Shown one piece after another: positions 11,041-20,536 of a stretch of 64,000 bases of DNA (position 1 is the stretch's first letter; each line of letters starts with the position of its first letter). This DNA comes from Edaphovirga cremea (GTDB lineage: Bacteria; Pseudomonadota; Gammaproteobacteria; Enterobacterales; Enterobacteriaceae): the NCBI RefSeq assembly GCF_003332275.1, contig NZ_QOVA01000015.1, positions 27,960 to 91,959 of the forward strand, in the 5' to 3' direction. The translations under genes were made by a program, and so were the position numbers. The notes below the pieces were generated by a model that was given only the letters and a program-made list of their open reading frames with translations, ran no database searches and was not told the origin of the DNA.

Positions 11041-12432
11041 ATGTCTGGGGGATTAGTTACTGCAGCATATATTGTTGCCGCTATTCTGTTCATCTTCAGC
11101 CTGGCGGGCTTGTCAAAGCATGAGACGTCACGGCAGGGGAATATTTATGGTATGACCGGGATGGCGATTGCGTTACTCGCCACCATTCTCGGTCCTGACT
11201 CCAGCAACGTTGGCTGGATTATCGTTGCCATGGTGATCGGTGGTGCGATTGGTGTCTATCTGGCGCGTAAAGTCGAAATGACTGAAATGCCGGAACTGGT
11301 TGCCATCCTGCACAGCTTTGTTGGTCTGGCCGCGGTTCTGGTCGGGTTCAACAGCTATCTGGATCACGGTGCGGTGCCGATGGATTCCGTGTTGGAAAAC
11401 ATCCATCTGACCGAGGTCTTCCTCGGTGTCTTTATCGGTGCGGTAACCTTCACCGGTTCCGTGGTGGCATTCGGTAAACTGCGCGGCATCATTTCGTCCA
11501 AGCCTCTGGCCCTGCCACACCGCCATAAGATGAATCTGGCCGCATTGGTAGTGTCAGTCTTGCTGATGGTGCTGTTTGTCAGTACGGACAGCGTTGGCCT
11601 GCAAGTGTTCTGCCTGTTGATTATGACCGTGATTGCACTGGCGTTTGGCTGGCATCTGGTTGCTTCCATTGGTGGTGCAGACATGCCGGTCGTGGTCTCC
11701 ATGCTCAACTCCTATTCTGGTTGGGCAGCGGCGGCGGCGGGTTTCATGCTGAGCAACGATCTGTTGATCGTGACCGGTGCGCTGGTCGGTTCTTCCGGTG
11801 CTATCCTGTCGTTCATTATGTGTAAAGCGATGAACCGCTCTTTCTTCAGCGTGATCGCCGGTGGTTTTGGTACCGACGGCTCCTCAACGGGCGATGCGGA
11901 AGAGATGGGCGAGTACCGTGAGGCCAGTGCCGAAGATGTGGCTGAACTGCTGAAAAACTCCAGCTCTGTCATTATCACCCCAGGCTACGGCATGGCGGTG
12001 GCGCAGGCGCAATATCCGGTACACGACATCACTGCCAAACTGCGTGCCAGAGGCATCAAGGTTCGTTTTGGTATTCACCCGGTTGCTGGACGTTTGCCAG
12101 GCCATATGAACGTGCTGTTGGCAGAAGCCAAGGTGCCATATGACATCGTGTTGGAAATGGATGAGATCAATGATGATTTCACCGACACGGATACGGTGCT
12201 GGTTATTGGTGCCAACGACACCGTGAACCCGGCCGCACAAGAAGATCCGCGTAGCCCGATTGCCGGGATGCCGGTACTGGAAGTCTGGAAAGCGCAAAAC
12301 GTCATCGTCTTTAAACGTTCGATGAATACCGGTTATGCCGGCGTACAGAATCCGCTGTTCTTTAAAGAGAATACGCAGATGCTGTTCGGGGATGCGAAGG
12401 CCAGCGTTGAGAATATCTTGCGTGCGCTGTAA
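11041..12432 (+). CDS. pntB: NAD(P) transhydrogenase subunit beta PntB
   Basis: Beta subunit of 463 residues (E. coli 462). The N-terminal part carries the membrane domain with about nine helices, and the C-terminal domain III binds NADP(H), with [10 protein letters not shown] near residue 315 and [20 protein letters not shown] near 390. It works with PntA as an alpha2-beta2 inner-membrane pump supplying NADPH. GGGGT precedes the ATG, and the gene is cotranscribed with pntA, 10 bp downstream. A clear terminator follows. Confidence 0.97.
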   Translation: MSGGLVTAAYIVAAILFIFSLAGLSKHETSRQGNIYGMTGMAIALLATILGPDSSNVGWIIVAMVIGGAIGVYLARKVEMTEMPELVAILHSFVGLAAVLVGFNSYLDHGAVPMDSVLENIHLTEVFLGVFIGAVTFTGSVVAFGKLRGIISSKPLALPHRHKMNLAALVVSVLLMVLFVSTDSVGLQVFCLLIMTVIALAFGWHLVASIGGADMPVVVSMLNSYSGWAAAAAGFMLSNDLLIVTGALVGSSGAILSFIMCKAMNRSFFSVIAGGFGTDGSSTGDAEEMGEYREASAEDVAELLKNSSSVIITPGYGMAVAQAQYPVHDITAKLRARGIKVRFGIHPVAGRLPGHMNVLLAEAKVPYDIVLEMDEINDDFTDTDTVLVIGANDTVNPAAQEDPRSPIAGMPVLEVWKAQNVIVFKRSMNTGYAGVQNPLFFKENTQMLFGDAKASVENILRAL

Positions 12433-12741
12433 TAAGCTGTAATAAGTAAAGGCTTAACGCTCATTTTCCCCCATGAAAGTGAGTCAGACAGAAATGCCGG
12501 TCGGTGCGAACTGACTGGCATTTTTTTGCCTGTAATGGCTCCCACGTTGAAAATAATTGATCGGTTGTAGTGGTTCGCTCACCAAACCGCAGACAATCGA
12601 TATGCACTTGATATCCTCATTGGGTATGCTTGAAGAAGCAACCATCAATGCGAAAAGGATATCGGCAGAATGGATACTGCTGATGCGCACACGTTGAGTT
12701 TTAATAAAGAGTCCCGGAAAAAGGAACGATGGGAGACGAAT
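12433..12741. other. pntB to lysR intergenic region
   Basis: This 309-bp gap holds the pntAB terminator (12492-12527) and then about 200 bp of leader for the LysR-type gene. GATATCC near 12620 and GGATATC near 12656 form a loose inverted repeat. An alternative in-frame ATG for the regulator lies at 12670. I see no other gene. Confidence 0.5.
12492..12527 (+). terminator. Intrinsic terminator of pntAB
   Basis: AAATGCCGGTC (12492-12502) pairs with GACTGGCATTT (12513-12523) with one G-U pair, and a run of seven T follows. This is a textbook rho-independent terminator about 60 bp after pntB. Confidence 0.85.
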
Positions 12742-13965
12742 ATGTCACAGTCGACGGAATTATCGAATCTGATTCAGATTCGCGCTTTTTGCCAGGTCGT
12801 CGATCAGGGAAGTGTTTCTGCTGCAGCTTCTGAGTTGCATAGAACTCAGTCCGCAGTGACTCGATCAATTAACGATCTGGAACACCATCTTAATGCAATG
12901 CTGTTTGAGCGCCATGCCAAAGGTATGCGCCTTACCGATTTTGGCCGCACTGTACTGTCCCGAGCGCGGCGAGCTATTCACGAACTTGATCAAATCCCGC
13001 TGAGATTACAGCGTATCAGGGGCCGATCGATCCACAGCCACTACAACGCAGAACCCTTGTATCTGTTCAACGTTCGCCGTCTGCAAATCTTTATCTCATT
13101 GTGCGAGACGGGACACATGCCAACCGTTGCCACCCGATTGGGAATGAGCCAGTCGGCTGTCAGTGCATCAATGAAGGTGCTGGAGCAAGGTGCCGGTCAA
13201 TTGCTGATGGAGAGAACGTCAAGTGGTATGCGGGTCACACCGGCAGGTACTGAAATTCAACCCTATGTTCGGCGCGTACTGAATGAATTGATGCATATTC
13301 CCGCAGATATCGCGGCGTTGCGCGGGGAAATGGCCGGATGTGTCCGGATCGGTGCCCTTGCGCAAGGACGCACCCGGTTAGTTCCGCAGGCGATCGTCAA
13401 ACTTACTCAACGTTACCCCAGCGTAAAAGTCGTGACCAATGAAAGTGCGTTTGCAACGTTGGTCGCAGAACTACGCTCCGGCGAGATCGACTTTATTTTT
13501 GGTGCGTTGCGTTCCAAGGATTATGCCGAAGATATAGTCAGCGAAACGTTACTCACTGAGGAGTTGGCGATTCTGGTTCGTCAGGCCCATCCCTTGGCAG
13601 CGGCTGAACTCACGGCGAATTCATTGTGTGAGGCGCGATGGATATTTCCACCTGCGGGAACCCCGGAACGCCTGCTGCTTGACGAGAATTTAGCTGCGAT
13701 GGGGTTCATAACCAACCCGATAGTCGAGAGTAGCGATCTGGCGGTTGTTCGCGGACTGTTGCTTAATTCGGATATGGTGGCTGCGGTGTCCGCCCGCAAA
13801 TTTGGGCACGAACTGAAGCTGGGCACATTGGTGCAGTTGCCGCTGAGGCTGGCGAATACCCGAAGGCAGATTGGCTTTACGTTCCGGGTAGGAAGTTTGT
13901 TGTCTCCGGCCGCCAATGCGCTGGTCGAGTGCTTACGTGAGGCTCATGAGGTGCTGGAAAGCTAA
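12742..13965 (+). CDS. LysR-family transcriptional regulator with two N-terminal wHTH domains
   Basis: The protein is about 407 residues, roughly 100 longer than a normal LysR regulator, because it has two successive winged helix-turn-helix units. The first (about residues 10-70) reads AFCQVVDQGSVSAAASELHR then TQSAVTRSINDLE and FERHAKGMRLTDFG. The second (about 111-170) reads IFISLCETGHMPTVATRLGM then SQSAVSASMKVLEQ and MERTSSGMRVTPAG. A substrate-binding domain follows from about 197 (CVRIGALAQGRTRLVPQAI). ATG at 12742 has GGGAG seven bases upstream; ATG at 12670 is a possible longer start with AAAGGA. Double-HTH LysR proteins exist in other proteobacteria, but I cannot name the target or ligand. 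Neighbours give little clue. Confidence 0.88.
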   Translation: MSQSTELSNLIQIRAFCQVVDQGSVSAAASELHRTQSAVTRSINDLEHHLNAMLFERHAKGMRLTDFGRTVLSRARRAIHELDQIPLRLQRIRGRSIHSHYNAEPLYLFNVRRLQIFISLCETGHMPTVATRLGMSQSAVSASMKVLEQGAGQLLMERTSSGMRVTPAGTEIQPYVRRVLNELMHIPADIAALRGEMAGCVRIGALAQGRTRLVPQAIVKLTQRYPSVKVVTNESAFATLVAELRSGEIDFIFGALRSKDYAEDIVSETLLTEELAILVRQAHPLAAAELTANSLCEARWIFPPAGTPERLLLDENLAAMGFITNPIVESSDLAVVRGLLLNSDMVAAVSARKFGHELKLGTLVQLPLRLANTRRQIGFTFRVGSLLSPAANALVECLREAHEVLES

Positions 13966-13996
13966 AAAGGGAGTCAGAGAGGGCCCCCCTTTGGGA

Positions 13997-14338
13997 TCAG
14001 TGGGTGTGAATATCGATATGATCGCCGATATTGATCGCATGGTAGGTCGTGTGCGGTACCTCGACCTGATACTTCTGGTCGCCGTGAGCCACTTCAAGAA
14101 TATATTTCTCGTTCTCGTAGGATTCGATCGGAATAAAGCCGAAAAAGCCTTCTGCGACGCTAATGCTGCGTGTGGAGGGAATGGCATAACGGTGAGTGAT
14201 TCTGGCGAGCAGGGGCGTCTGCTTGCCGGTCAATGTGTTCCACACCTGGGAAACAGGGGCAGCGATGACGCTACGCAGCGTAGCGCTCAACAGTGTGAAG
14301 TGTGCGGCCAGCGCTTTTAACGTCGAAGAAGTATTCAT
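13997..14338 (-). CDS. Small uncharacterised protein (113 residues)
   Basis: I do not recognise this protein. The start at 14338 is preceded by GAGGT seven bases upstream, better than the ATG seven codons further up. The N-terminal third is moderately hydrophobic and helical (LKALAAHFTLLSATLRSVIA) with no clear signal cleavage site. The C-terminal part looks like beta structure and ends in a His-rich tail (HIDIHTH), which could bind metal. It is convergent with the LysR gene, and about 116 bp separate its start from the fhuF stop on the same strand. Confidence 0.6.
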   Translation of the reverse strand: MNTSSTLKALAAHFTLLSATLRSVIAAPVSQVWNTLTGKQTPLLARITHRYAIPSTRSISVAEGFFGFIPIESYENEKYILEVAHGDQKYQVEVPHTTYHAINIGDHIDIHTH

Positions 14339-14454
14339 GATCGTTACCTCGTTGGTCATATATAACCTGATTACTATAATTTTCCCTTGTTAAGATCAAA
14401 TTATTTTTTTGCATAAGGTTAAGCAAAATTGAGGTAATCCGTTAAAAACAGTGA

Positions 14455-15189
14455 CTAGAGTGTGACTCTTTTGCGCTTTTCTGCCAGCAGCAGCGGGCAG
14501 GAGGGACAGATCTCGTGATCGCACAGTTCGTTGCGCAGGCAGCATTGCTTACGGTAGCGTGCGCTGGTTTCATCACCAGGAATTTCATGGCGCACAGGCT
14601 CAAAGAGCGGGTTTTTACGTCCGTCATCCAGTTGCCTTGCGGCGAGTAAAGCCCAGCCATCGCTGATATCTGCTTGTGTGCTGGCCGCCTGCGTGATGCC
14701 ATAACCCACGCGAATAGCGGCGTTATTCCAGTATAAACCGGGTTTCAGGCCGGAAATCGCGGCAAGCGAGTGACACACCGGCGCGAGATGCGAGTCAATC
14801 ATATTGACGAAACGCGCCAGCGATCCGGTTTTCACCACCGCTTCACCCGGTTCGGCCAGCAGAAATTGTACCGGCAAGCCATCTTCGCCGAGCCGCAGGA
14901 ACACGCGATCCGGTTCAATCGGCAATTGCCAGTTGCACAGCAGATTGACCACCGTCCAGGAAGGCAACAGTTTGGCAAAATACCATTGCGACCACATCGA
15001 GACCCGGGCGCGGTGCTCAGTTGCGGGAAAGTTATCGAGATAGGTTGAAAGCAGTTCACGGGCACCCTCAGGGCTCGTCAGACGGGTCATTGACAGGGCA
15101 GAACGATCGCCATTTTCCAGTGGAATGAACGCCTGCTTCACCCAATCGAGGGGGCCATCGCTAAAAGAATCCAGAATAGTCAGCATCAT
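14455..15189 (-). CDS. fhuF: Siderophore-iron reductase FhuF
   Basis: About 244 residues, with the C-terminal FhuF pattern of four cysteines, CC-x10-C-x2-C (QCCLRNELCDHEICPSCP), that holds the unusual [2Fe-2S] cluster. FhuF reduces ferric hydroxamate siderophores in the cytoplasm to release ferrous iron. The upstream core (SMWSQWYFAKLLPSWTVVNL, DSHLAPVCHSLA) also fits the family. The start is uncertain: ATGATG at 15189/15186 lacks a good ribosome site, and an in-frame ATG at 15252 would add 21 residues encoded by a short repeat array. A weak Fur-like site lies about 140 bp upstream. Confidence 0.88.
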   Translation of the reverse strand: MMLTILDSFSDGPLDWVKQAFIPLENGDRSALSMTRLTSPEGARELLSTYLDNFPATEHRARVSMWSQWYFAKLLPSWTVVNLLCNWQLPIEPDRVFLRLGEDGLPVQFLLAEPGEAVVKTGSLARFVNMIDSHLAPVCHSLAAISGLKPGLYWNNAAIRVGYGITQAASTQADISDGWALLAARQLDDGRKNPLFEPVRHEIPGDETSARYRKQCCLRNELCDHEICPSCPLLLAEKRKRVTL

Positions 15190-15190
15190 G

Positions 15191-15275
15191 ATAGTGTTCA
15201 AAAAAATGGCTATGTTCAAAAAATGGCTATGTTCACAAAGGACCATGTTCACAAAGGACCATGTTCACAAAGAGA
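15191..15275. repeat. Degenerate 16-17 bp tandem repeats upstream of fhuF
   Basis: Units beginning ATGTTCA follow each other: 15191-15211 (variant), 15212-15228, 15229-15244, 15245-15260 and a partial copy from 15261. The two middle copies, ATGTTCACAAAGGACC, are identical. The array lies directly upstream of the chosen fhuF start, within the possible N-terminal extension. Confidence 0.85.
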
Positions 15276-15328
15276 AGCCAGATTGTGCGGAGCTTTTCCT
15301 CAGTTCGGCAGTGTAAATTAATCTAATA

Positions 15329-15347
15329 GAAAATAGTAATGATTTCT
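15329..15347 (-). promoter_or_regulatory. Candidate Fur box upstream of fhuF
   Basis: GAAAATAGTAATGATTTCT agrees with the 19-bp Fur consensus at about 12 positions by my count, about 140 bp upstream of fhuF. fhuF is Fur-controlled in E. coli, which makes the site plausible, but the match is weak. Confidence 0.3.
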
Positions 15348-15413
15348 ATTTGTATTACCGTCTGGGGTGTGGAAGTGGATTTGGGAAAGTGCGTCAGGCG
15401 AGGGAGATTGAAT

Positions 15414-15434
15414 ACGGCCAGTTTTACTGGCCGT
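15414..15434 (-). terminator. Probable terminator of the peptide ABC-GGT operon
   Basis: ACGGCCAGT and ACTGGCCGT form a perfect 9-bp stem with a 3-base loop, about 40 bp after the stop of the gamma-glutamyltransferase-like gene. On the minus strand ATTCAAT follows, a poor U-run. A second short dyad (ATTTAAG/CTTAAAT) lies just upstream. Confidence 0.55.
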
Positions 15435-15474
15435 TGAAAAGACTCACGTCTATTTAAGCTATTCACTTAAATAA

Positions 15475-17076
15475 TCAGAAAACCAGTGCCTGACCATCCT
15501 TGCGGGATTCGGTGCCAGCAATGTAATGTCCCTGCGGATGCCTGACGATCACTTGCGCACCGCCAAAGTTATAGCCCAATAACGGATCTTCGACTTCAAT
15601 CACATGCCCCATGGCGCGCAGCGCAGCCAGCGTGTTGCGATCGAAGGTTGATTCCATCGAGACTTTGCGCCCGCTGATGACCCGCCAGCGCGGTGCGTCA
15701 ATCGCCGCCTGCGGATTCTGACCATACTTCATGATCCTCAGCGCCATTTGCAGATGCCCCTGTGCCTGCATCGGGCCACCCATCAAACCAAAAGACATCA
15801 ACGGTTGCCCATCAGCATCCAGCGCGAAGGCAGGGATAATGGTATGGAACGGACGCTTGCCCGGCGCAACGCGGTTGGCGTGGCCTTCGGTCAGCACAAA
15901 ACCATTACCGCGGTTCTGCATACTGATCCCGGTGCCCGGAATGACGACGCCCGATCCGAAGCCCATATAGTTGGACTGAATGAACGACACCATCATGCCG
16001 CTGGCATCGGCGCTGGTCAGGTAGACGGTGCCACTTTGGCGCGGTGAACCGTAGGCGAAATCGCTCGCCTGTTGACGATTGATCAAGTCAGCACGCTGTT
16101 GCAGATACTCATCGCCGAGCAGGTGTTTGGCGTCGAAAAACATGGTGTCCGGATCGGAAATGTGTTGATCCAGATCGGCCAGCGCCAGTTTCATAGCCTC
16201 AATGGATAAGTGCAGCGTTTCGATGGAGTCCACCGGGTGTTCGCCAATGTTCAGTTTTTCCAGAATGCCCAGCGCGATCAGCGTCGCTATGCCCTGACCA
16301 TTGGGCGGCAGTTCATGAACCGAGCCACCGGCAAATGGCTGGGATAACATCTCGACCCATTGCGGTTGATGCGCCGCCAGATCTTCCAGCGTCATGGTTC
16401 CGCCGCATTCTGCGCTGAAATCGGCTATTTTCCTGGCAAGTTCACCACGATAAAAGGCTTCGCCTTCTGTTTCGGCAATCAGCGCCAGCGTGCGGGCCTG
16501 ATCCGGGTTGCGAAAGATTTCACCTATCGAGGGTGCGCGACCTTCTGGCGCAAAGCAGGCGCTGAAGCCGGGTTTATCGCCCAGTTTATCGACGCCACGC
16601 TGCCATAGTTGACCAATCAGCGGTGACACCGGGAAGCCGTCCCGGGCATACTCAATAGCCGGTTGCGCCAATGTCGTCAGCGGCAGGGAGCCAAATTTCT
16701 TCGCCAGTTCCACCCAGGCCGAGACCGCACCGGGAACGGTTACGGCATCCCAACCATACAAAGGCATTTCGTCGAGACCGGCGAAATACTCCGGCGTCCA
16801 GGCCTGGGGTGAACGGCCTGATGCATTCAGCGCATGCAGCTTTTTACCATCCCAAACAATGGCAAAAGCGTCGCTACCGATACCGCAACCGGTTGGCTCG
16901 AGTACCGTCAATGCCATCGCTGTGGCAATGGCGGCATCCACCGCATTACCCCCTTGTTGCAACATCCGTATTCCCGCCTGAGCCGCCAGGGGTTGTGAGG
17001 TCGCAACAGCGTTACGGCCAATCACTGCCGGGCGCAGGGAAGGGTAAGCTACATTATAATCAATAGGTTGAGTCAT
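15475..17076 (-). CDS. Gamma-glutamyltransferase-family Ntn hydrolase without signal peptide
   Basis: This 533-residue protein of the gamma-glutamyltransferase family cleaves or transfers gamma-glutamyl groups after self-processing at a threonine. The processing site is probably Thr350 in SGTVYLTSADASG, which aligns with TTHYSVVD of E. coli Ggt. The substrate-binding GSGVVIPGTGISMQNRG and the late FGLMGGPMQAQGHLQMA are present. Unlike E. coli Ggt there is no signal peptide, so it should act in the cytoplasm, as in the YwrD-like branch. The start has AAGGATC at the right distance. It is the last gene of the ABC transporter operon, 75 bp after the second permease gene, which suggests it hydrolyses the imported peptide. 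A role in glutathione or another gamma-glutamyl compound is inference. Confidence 0.85.
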   Translation of the reverse strand: MTQPIDYNVAYPSLRPAVIGRNAVATSQPLAAQAGIRMLQQGGNAVDAAIATAMALTVLEPTGCGIGSDAFAIVWDGKKLHALNASGRSPQAWTPEYFAGLDEMPLYGWDAVTVPGAVSAWVELAKKFGSLPLTTLAQPAIEYARDGFPVSPLIGQLWQRGVDKLGDKPGFSACFAPEGRAPSIGEIFRNPDQARTLALIAETEGEAFYRGELARKIADFSAECGGTMTLEDLAAHQPQWVEMLSQPFAGGSVHELPPNGQGIATLIALGILEKLNIGEHPVDSIETLHLSIEAMKLALADLDQHISDPDTMFFDAKHLLGDEYLQQRADLINRQQASDFAYGSPRQSGTVYLTSADASGMMVSFIQSNYMGFGSGVVIPGTGISMQNRGNGFVLTEGHANRVAPGKRPFHTIIPAFALDADGQPLMSFGLMGGPMQAQGHLQMALRIMKYGQNPQAAIDAPRWRVISGRKVSMESTFDRNTLAALRAMGHVIEVEDPLLGYNFGGAQVIVRHPQGHYIAGTESRKDGQALVF

Positions 17077-17151
17077 TTTCAGATCCTTTCAACTGAGTCC
17101 ATGACGTTGACGCTGAGCTGCAACACCAACGCAATATTCATGCATTCCACA

Positions 17152-18027
17152 TCAATCCGCCCGTGGGTCGAGCGCATCGCGTAAACCATCCCCGAGCAGG
17201 TTGAAGCCCTGCACGGTGAGAAAAATGGCCAGACCAGGGAAAATCGACATCCACGGTGCCTGTTCCAAAAAGCTCTTGGCAGTATTGAGCATGGCGCCCC
17301 ATGAAGGCGCGGGCGGTTGCTGACCAAGGCCCAGAAACGACAGGCTGGCTTCGGTGATAATGGCGGACGCAATCGCCAGCGTTGCTTGTACAACGATCGG
17401 TGACATGACGTTGGGCAAAATGTAACGGATCACGATCCACCGGTCGGGCAAACCGATAGCCCGCGCACCTTCGATATAATCCTCGTTGCGGATGGCCATT
17501 ACCTGACCGCGCGTCAACCGGGCAAAGATCGGCATGGCCGACAGACCGATGGCAATCATCGCGTTACCCAGGCTCGGGCCGAGAAAAGCACCGAGGGCAA
17601 TCGCCAGCACGAGAAACGGACAGGAGAGCAGCGCCTCAATAAAACGCGAGATTATGCCGTCCAGCCAGCCCTGCCAATATCCGGCGATCAATCCCAACGG
17701 TACGCCGATAACGATGGCAATAGTGACCGAAATACACCCCGCCATCAGCGAGGTGCGTGCTCCCCAGATTAAACGGGAGAGAATATCGCGACCGAGTTCA
17801 TCCGTACCCAGCCAGTAAATTGCCGACGGGGCTTTTCGCACGGCAAGGAAATTCGCTTTGATAGGATCAAAGGGCGCGATCCACGGGGCGAACACGGCCA
17901 GCAGGGCAAACAAAATGACGATAATGGCACCCGCCACGGCACTCTTATTGCGCGTGAATTTGGTCAGAACGCGATTGGGTGCGCGAGCGGGGAGTGACGT
18001 TGTCACTGAAGTCAGTACCTGGCTCAT
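17152..18027 (-). CDS. Peptide ABC transporter permease (DppC/GsiD family)
   Basis: Inner-membrane permease of about 291 residues with an N-terminal helix, then the domain starting FLAVRKAPSAIYWLGTDELG and the coupling loop EDYIEGARAIGLPDRWIVIR. The C terminus (GDGLRDALDPRAD) is typical of DppC, NikC and GsiD. ATG at 18027 is chosen because GAGGA lies nine bases upstream; the ATG at 18036 is too close to that site. It almost abuts the stop of the first permease gene, so the two are coupled. It pairs with the gene at 18029. Confidence 0.92.
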   Translation of the reverse strand: MSQVLTSVTTSLPARAPNRVLTKFTRNKSAVAGAIIVILFALLAVFAPWIAPFDPIKANFLAVRKAPSAIYWLGTDELGRDILSRLIWGARTSLMAGCISVTIAIVIGVPLGLIAGYWQGWLDGIISRFIEALLSCPFLVLAIALGAFLGPSLGNAMIAIGLSAMPIFARLTRGQVMAIRNEDYIEGARAIGLPDRWIVIRYILPNVMSPIVVQATLAIASAIITEASLSFLGLGQQPPAPSWGAMLNTAKSFLEQAPWMSIFPGLAIFLTVQGFNLLGDGLRDALDPRAD

Positions 18028-18028
18028 A

Positions 18029-18973
18029 TCAGGCATTCCTCATGCGTGGGTTGATCAACACATACAGCACGTCGGCCAGCAGGTTGAGGAACAGGAAACC
18101 GATCGCGACCACCATGACTACGCCCTGAACCACCGCATAATCGCGGTTGAACACCGAATCCACGATCATCTTGCCGAAGCCGGGAATGGTGAAAACCTGT
18201 TCTGTCAGGACGGCACCGCCGAGCAACTCGCCAAAGAGCAGCGTGGTGAGAGTCACTATCGGGATCAGCGCGTTGCGCAGTGCGTGCTTGAGGATCACTT
18301 TTTTGGACAGCAGCCCTTTGGCCCGCGCCGTGCGGATATAGTCAGCTTTCATAATCGCGATCATCGAGGCCCGCGTATGGCGCATCAACACCGCCGACAA
18401 ACCGGTGCCTAGAACCAGTGAAGGCAGCAGCAGCGTTTTCAGGTTCTGCAATGGATCTTCGCTAAACGGCACATAGCCGGAGGCGGGCAGCCACTGCAAC
18501 TTGACGGAAAACACCAGGATCAGCAGCACGCCCAGCCAGAAATTGGGGATCGAAATCCCCGACAGCGCCACTATGTTCGCACTGTAATCTACCCAGGTGC
18601 CTTTGCGGACAGCCGCCAGCACCCCCATCGAAATCCCGATGGCCAGCGCAATAATCATCGACAGCAAAGACAGCTCCATCGTGACCGGCAGTTTGCTGGC
18701 AATCAGTTTCATCACCGGTTCCTGGGTGCGCAGTGACACCCCGAGATCACCACGCAGCGCGTTACCGAGCCAGTGGAAATACTGGCTCGGTATCGGATCG
18801 TCCAGATGATATTTGTCGCGCAGCATCTGAATGACTTCAGGATCGCGCTCTTCGCCGGCCATTGCGGTAATCGGATCGCCCGGCAGCAGTTTTTGCAGGG
18901 CGAAGACCATCAGCGTGACCAAAAATAGCGTGGGTATCGATAACACCAGCCGTTTGACTACCAGCTCTAACAT
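18029..18973 (-). CDS. Peptide ABC transporter permease (DppB/GsiC family)
   Basis: Inner-membrane permease of 314 residues with about six helices, starting MLELVVKRLVLSIPTLFLVT and carrying the family motif LLPGDPITAMAG. The coupling loop is MKADYIRTARAKGLLSKKVI, and the ending LADVLYVLINPRMR is typical. It forms the transmembrane channel with the downstream permease. It lies 27 bp after the binding-protein gene in the same operon. Confidence 0.93.
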   Translation of the reverse strand: MLELVVKRLVLSIPTLFLVTLMVFALQKLLPGDPITAMAGEERDPEVIQMLRDKYHLDDPIPSQYFHWLGNALRGDLGVSLRTQEPVMKLIASKLPVTMELSLLSMIIALAIGISMGVLAAVRKGTWVDYSANIVALSGISIPNFWLGVLLILVFSVKLQWLPASGYVPFSEDPLQNLKTLLLPSLVLGTGLSAVLMRHTRASMIAIMKADYIRTARAKGLLSKKVILKHALRNALIPIVTLTTLLFGELLGGAVLTEQVFTIPGFGKMIVDSVFNRDYAVVQGVVMVVAIGFLFLNLLADVLYVLINPRMRNA

Positions 18974-19000
18974 GGCGGCTCCTCGTGATACATAGGCCGG

Positions 19001-20518
19001 TTACGGAGTCAGGCTTACGCCGGAGAGACGGATCAAGCCATCAGGATAGGCCTGGAAGCCGGTCACCATTTTGTTCATCCCGAAGATCCGTGGTTCGAAG
19101 TAGAGATAGGCGATCGGCATATCGGTTTGCAGTTGGGTCACCACTTTGGTGTAGAGCGCTTTACGCTGATCGCTGTTGCTATTCTGACGGGCATCGAGCA
19201 GCCATTGGTCAATTTGTGCGTTGCTGTAACGGCCATCGTTCAAATTGCCTTTGGTGCTCGCGAACGAGTAAATGCTGCCATCGGGATCGGCACGGCCAGA
19301 CCAGCCGGACATACTGATCTGATAGTTACCCTGTTGCTGGCGATCGAGCAGGGTGGCAAATTCGGTCATTTGCAGATTGACGTTGAAACCGGCTTCACTG
19401 GCCATGGCCTGAATAACCTGGCCCACTTGCAGCGACGTCGGGTTGTTCGGCACCAGAATGTCGACATTCAGCGGCGTTTTTATCCCGGCAGCGGCCAGCA
19501 ATGCTTTGGCTTTTTCTACATCGCGCCCGGCTACAGGCAGGTTGACGTGGTACGGACTGACGGGCGAGAAAGCCTGATTCGACGGGGTGTATTGCCCTTC
19601 AAAGACCACCTGATTGATGGCATCACGATCCAGTGCCAGCGAGAATGCTTCGCGCACCCGCGCGTCTTTGGCGAATGGATTGTCCGGCGAGACACTGCCA
19701 TTGGCGATATTGTAGGTGAGCCCCATGTAACCCAGACCGGTGACTTTGGCGAGCGCCAGTTTGCTGTCGGCCTGAACGGTTTTGATGTCACTGGCCGCGA
19801 TGCCTTCGGTGATATCCAGATCGCCCGCGCGCAGGTTGGCCAGACGCACAGAAGCGTCAGGGATCGGCAGGAACACGACTTTGTCGAAGTGATAGGCGTC
19901 TTTGTTCCAGTACTTGTCAAAGCGCTTCAGGATAATGCGATCCTGTTGTACGCGGCTGACAAATTCATACGGGCCGGAACAAACCGGATGTGCAGCCACG
20001 TTGCCTTTGGCGGTGGCTTGCGGTGCCAGCATGGTGCCTGCGCGATCGGTCAATTGTGACAGCAGCGCGGCGTCGGGTGATTTCAGGTGGAAAACCACGG
20101 TGTAGGGGGCGGTGACTTCCACGCTTTCGATGGACGAAATTTCACTTTTGCGCAGTGAGCCCGGTAAAGTCAGCGCCCGATCGATATTGAATTTCACCGC
20201 GTTGGCGTCAAAGGTTTCGCCGTCGTGGAATACCACGCCCTGGCGCAGGTTCAGCGTCAGCGTTTTGCCGTCATCACTGTATGCCCAATCCGTCGCCAAA
20301 CCCGGCACGATTTGCAGGTTCTGATCGATATCAACCAGTCGGTCGCACATGGCACTAAACACAAAGCGACCGTAATAAGTGCGGGCGGTATGCGGATCCA
20401 GCATATCCGGATCGGCACCCAGACCAATGCGGATCACACTTTCAGACTGTGCATAACCGCTGGCGGCGAGCAGCATCAGACCGGCGAGTGAGGTGGTGAG
20501 CGTTTGGCGTGATTTCAT
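19001..20518 (-). CDS. Periplasmic peptide-binding protein of ABC transporter (SBP_bac_5)
   Basis: Family 5 extracellular solute-binding protein of 505 residues with a signal peptide ending near SGYAQS. The mature protein begins ESVIRIGLGADPDMLDPHTA, then TDWAYSDDGKTLTLNLRQGV and FHDGETFDANAVKFNIDR, all typical of the DppA/GsiB group. It would capture a peptide or glutathione-like substrate in the periplasm and deliver it to the two permeases. The substrate cannot be read from the sequence. The operon link to a gamma-glutamyltransferase points to gamma-glutamyl peptides. Confidence 0.92.
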   Translation of the reverse strand: MKSRQTLTTSLAGLMLLAASGYAQSESVIRIGLGADPDMLDPHTARTYYGRFVFSAMCDRLVDIDQNLQIVPGLATDWAYSDDGKTLTLNLRQGVVFHDGETFDANAVKFNIDRALTLPGSLRKSEISSIESVEVTAPYTVVFHLKSPDAALLSQLTDRAGTMLAPQATAKGNVAAHPVCSGPYEFVSRVQQDRIILKRFDKYWNKDAYHFDKVVFLPIPDASVRLANLRAGDLDITEGIAASDIKTVQADSKLALAKVTGLGYMGLTYNIANGSVSPDNPFAKDARVREAFSLALDRDAINQVVFEGQYTPSNQAFSPVSPYHVNLPVAGRDVEKAKALLAAAGIKTPLNVDILVPNNPTSLQVGQVIQAMASEAGFNVNLQMTEFATLLDRQQQGNYQISMSGWSGRADPDGSIYSFASTKGNLNDGRYSNAQIDQWLLDARQNSNSDQRKALYTKVVTQLQTDMPIAYLYFEPRIFGMNKMVTGFQAYPDGLIRLSGVSLTP

Positions 20519-20536
20519 CGTTTATCTTCCTTCCTG

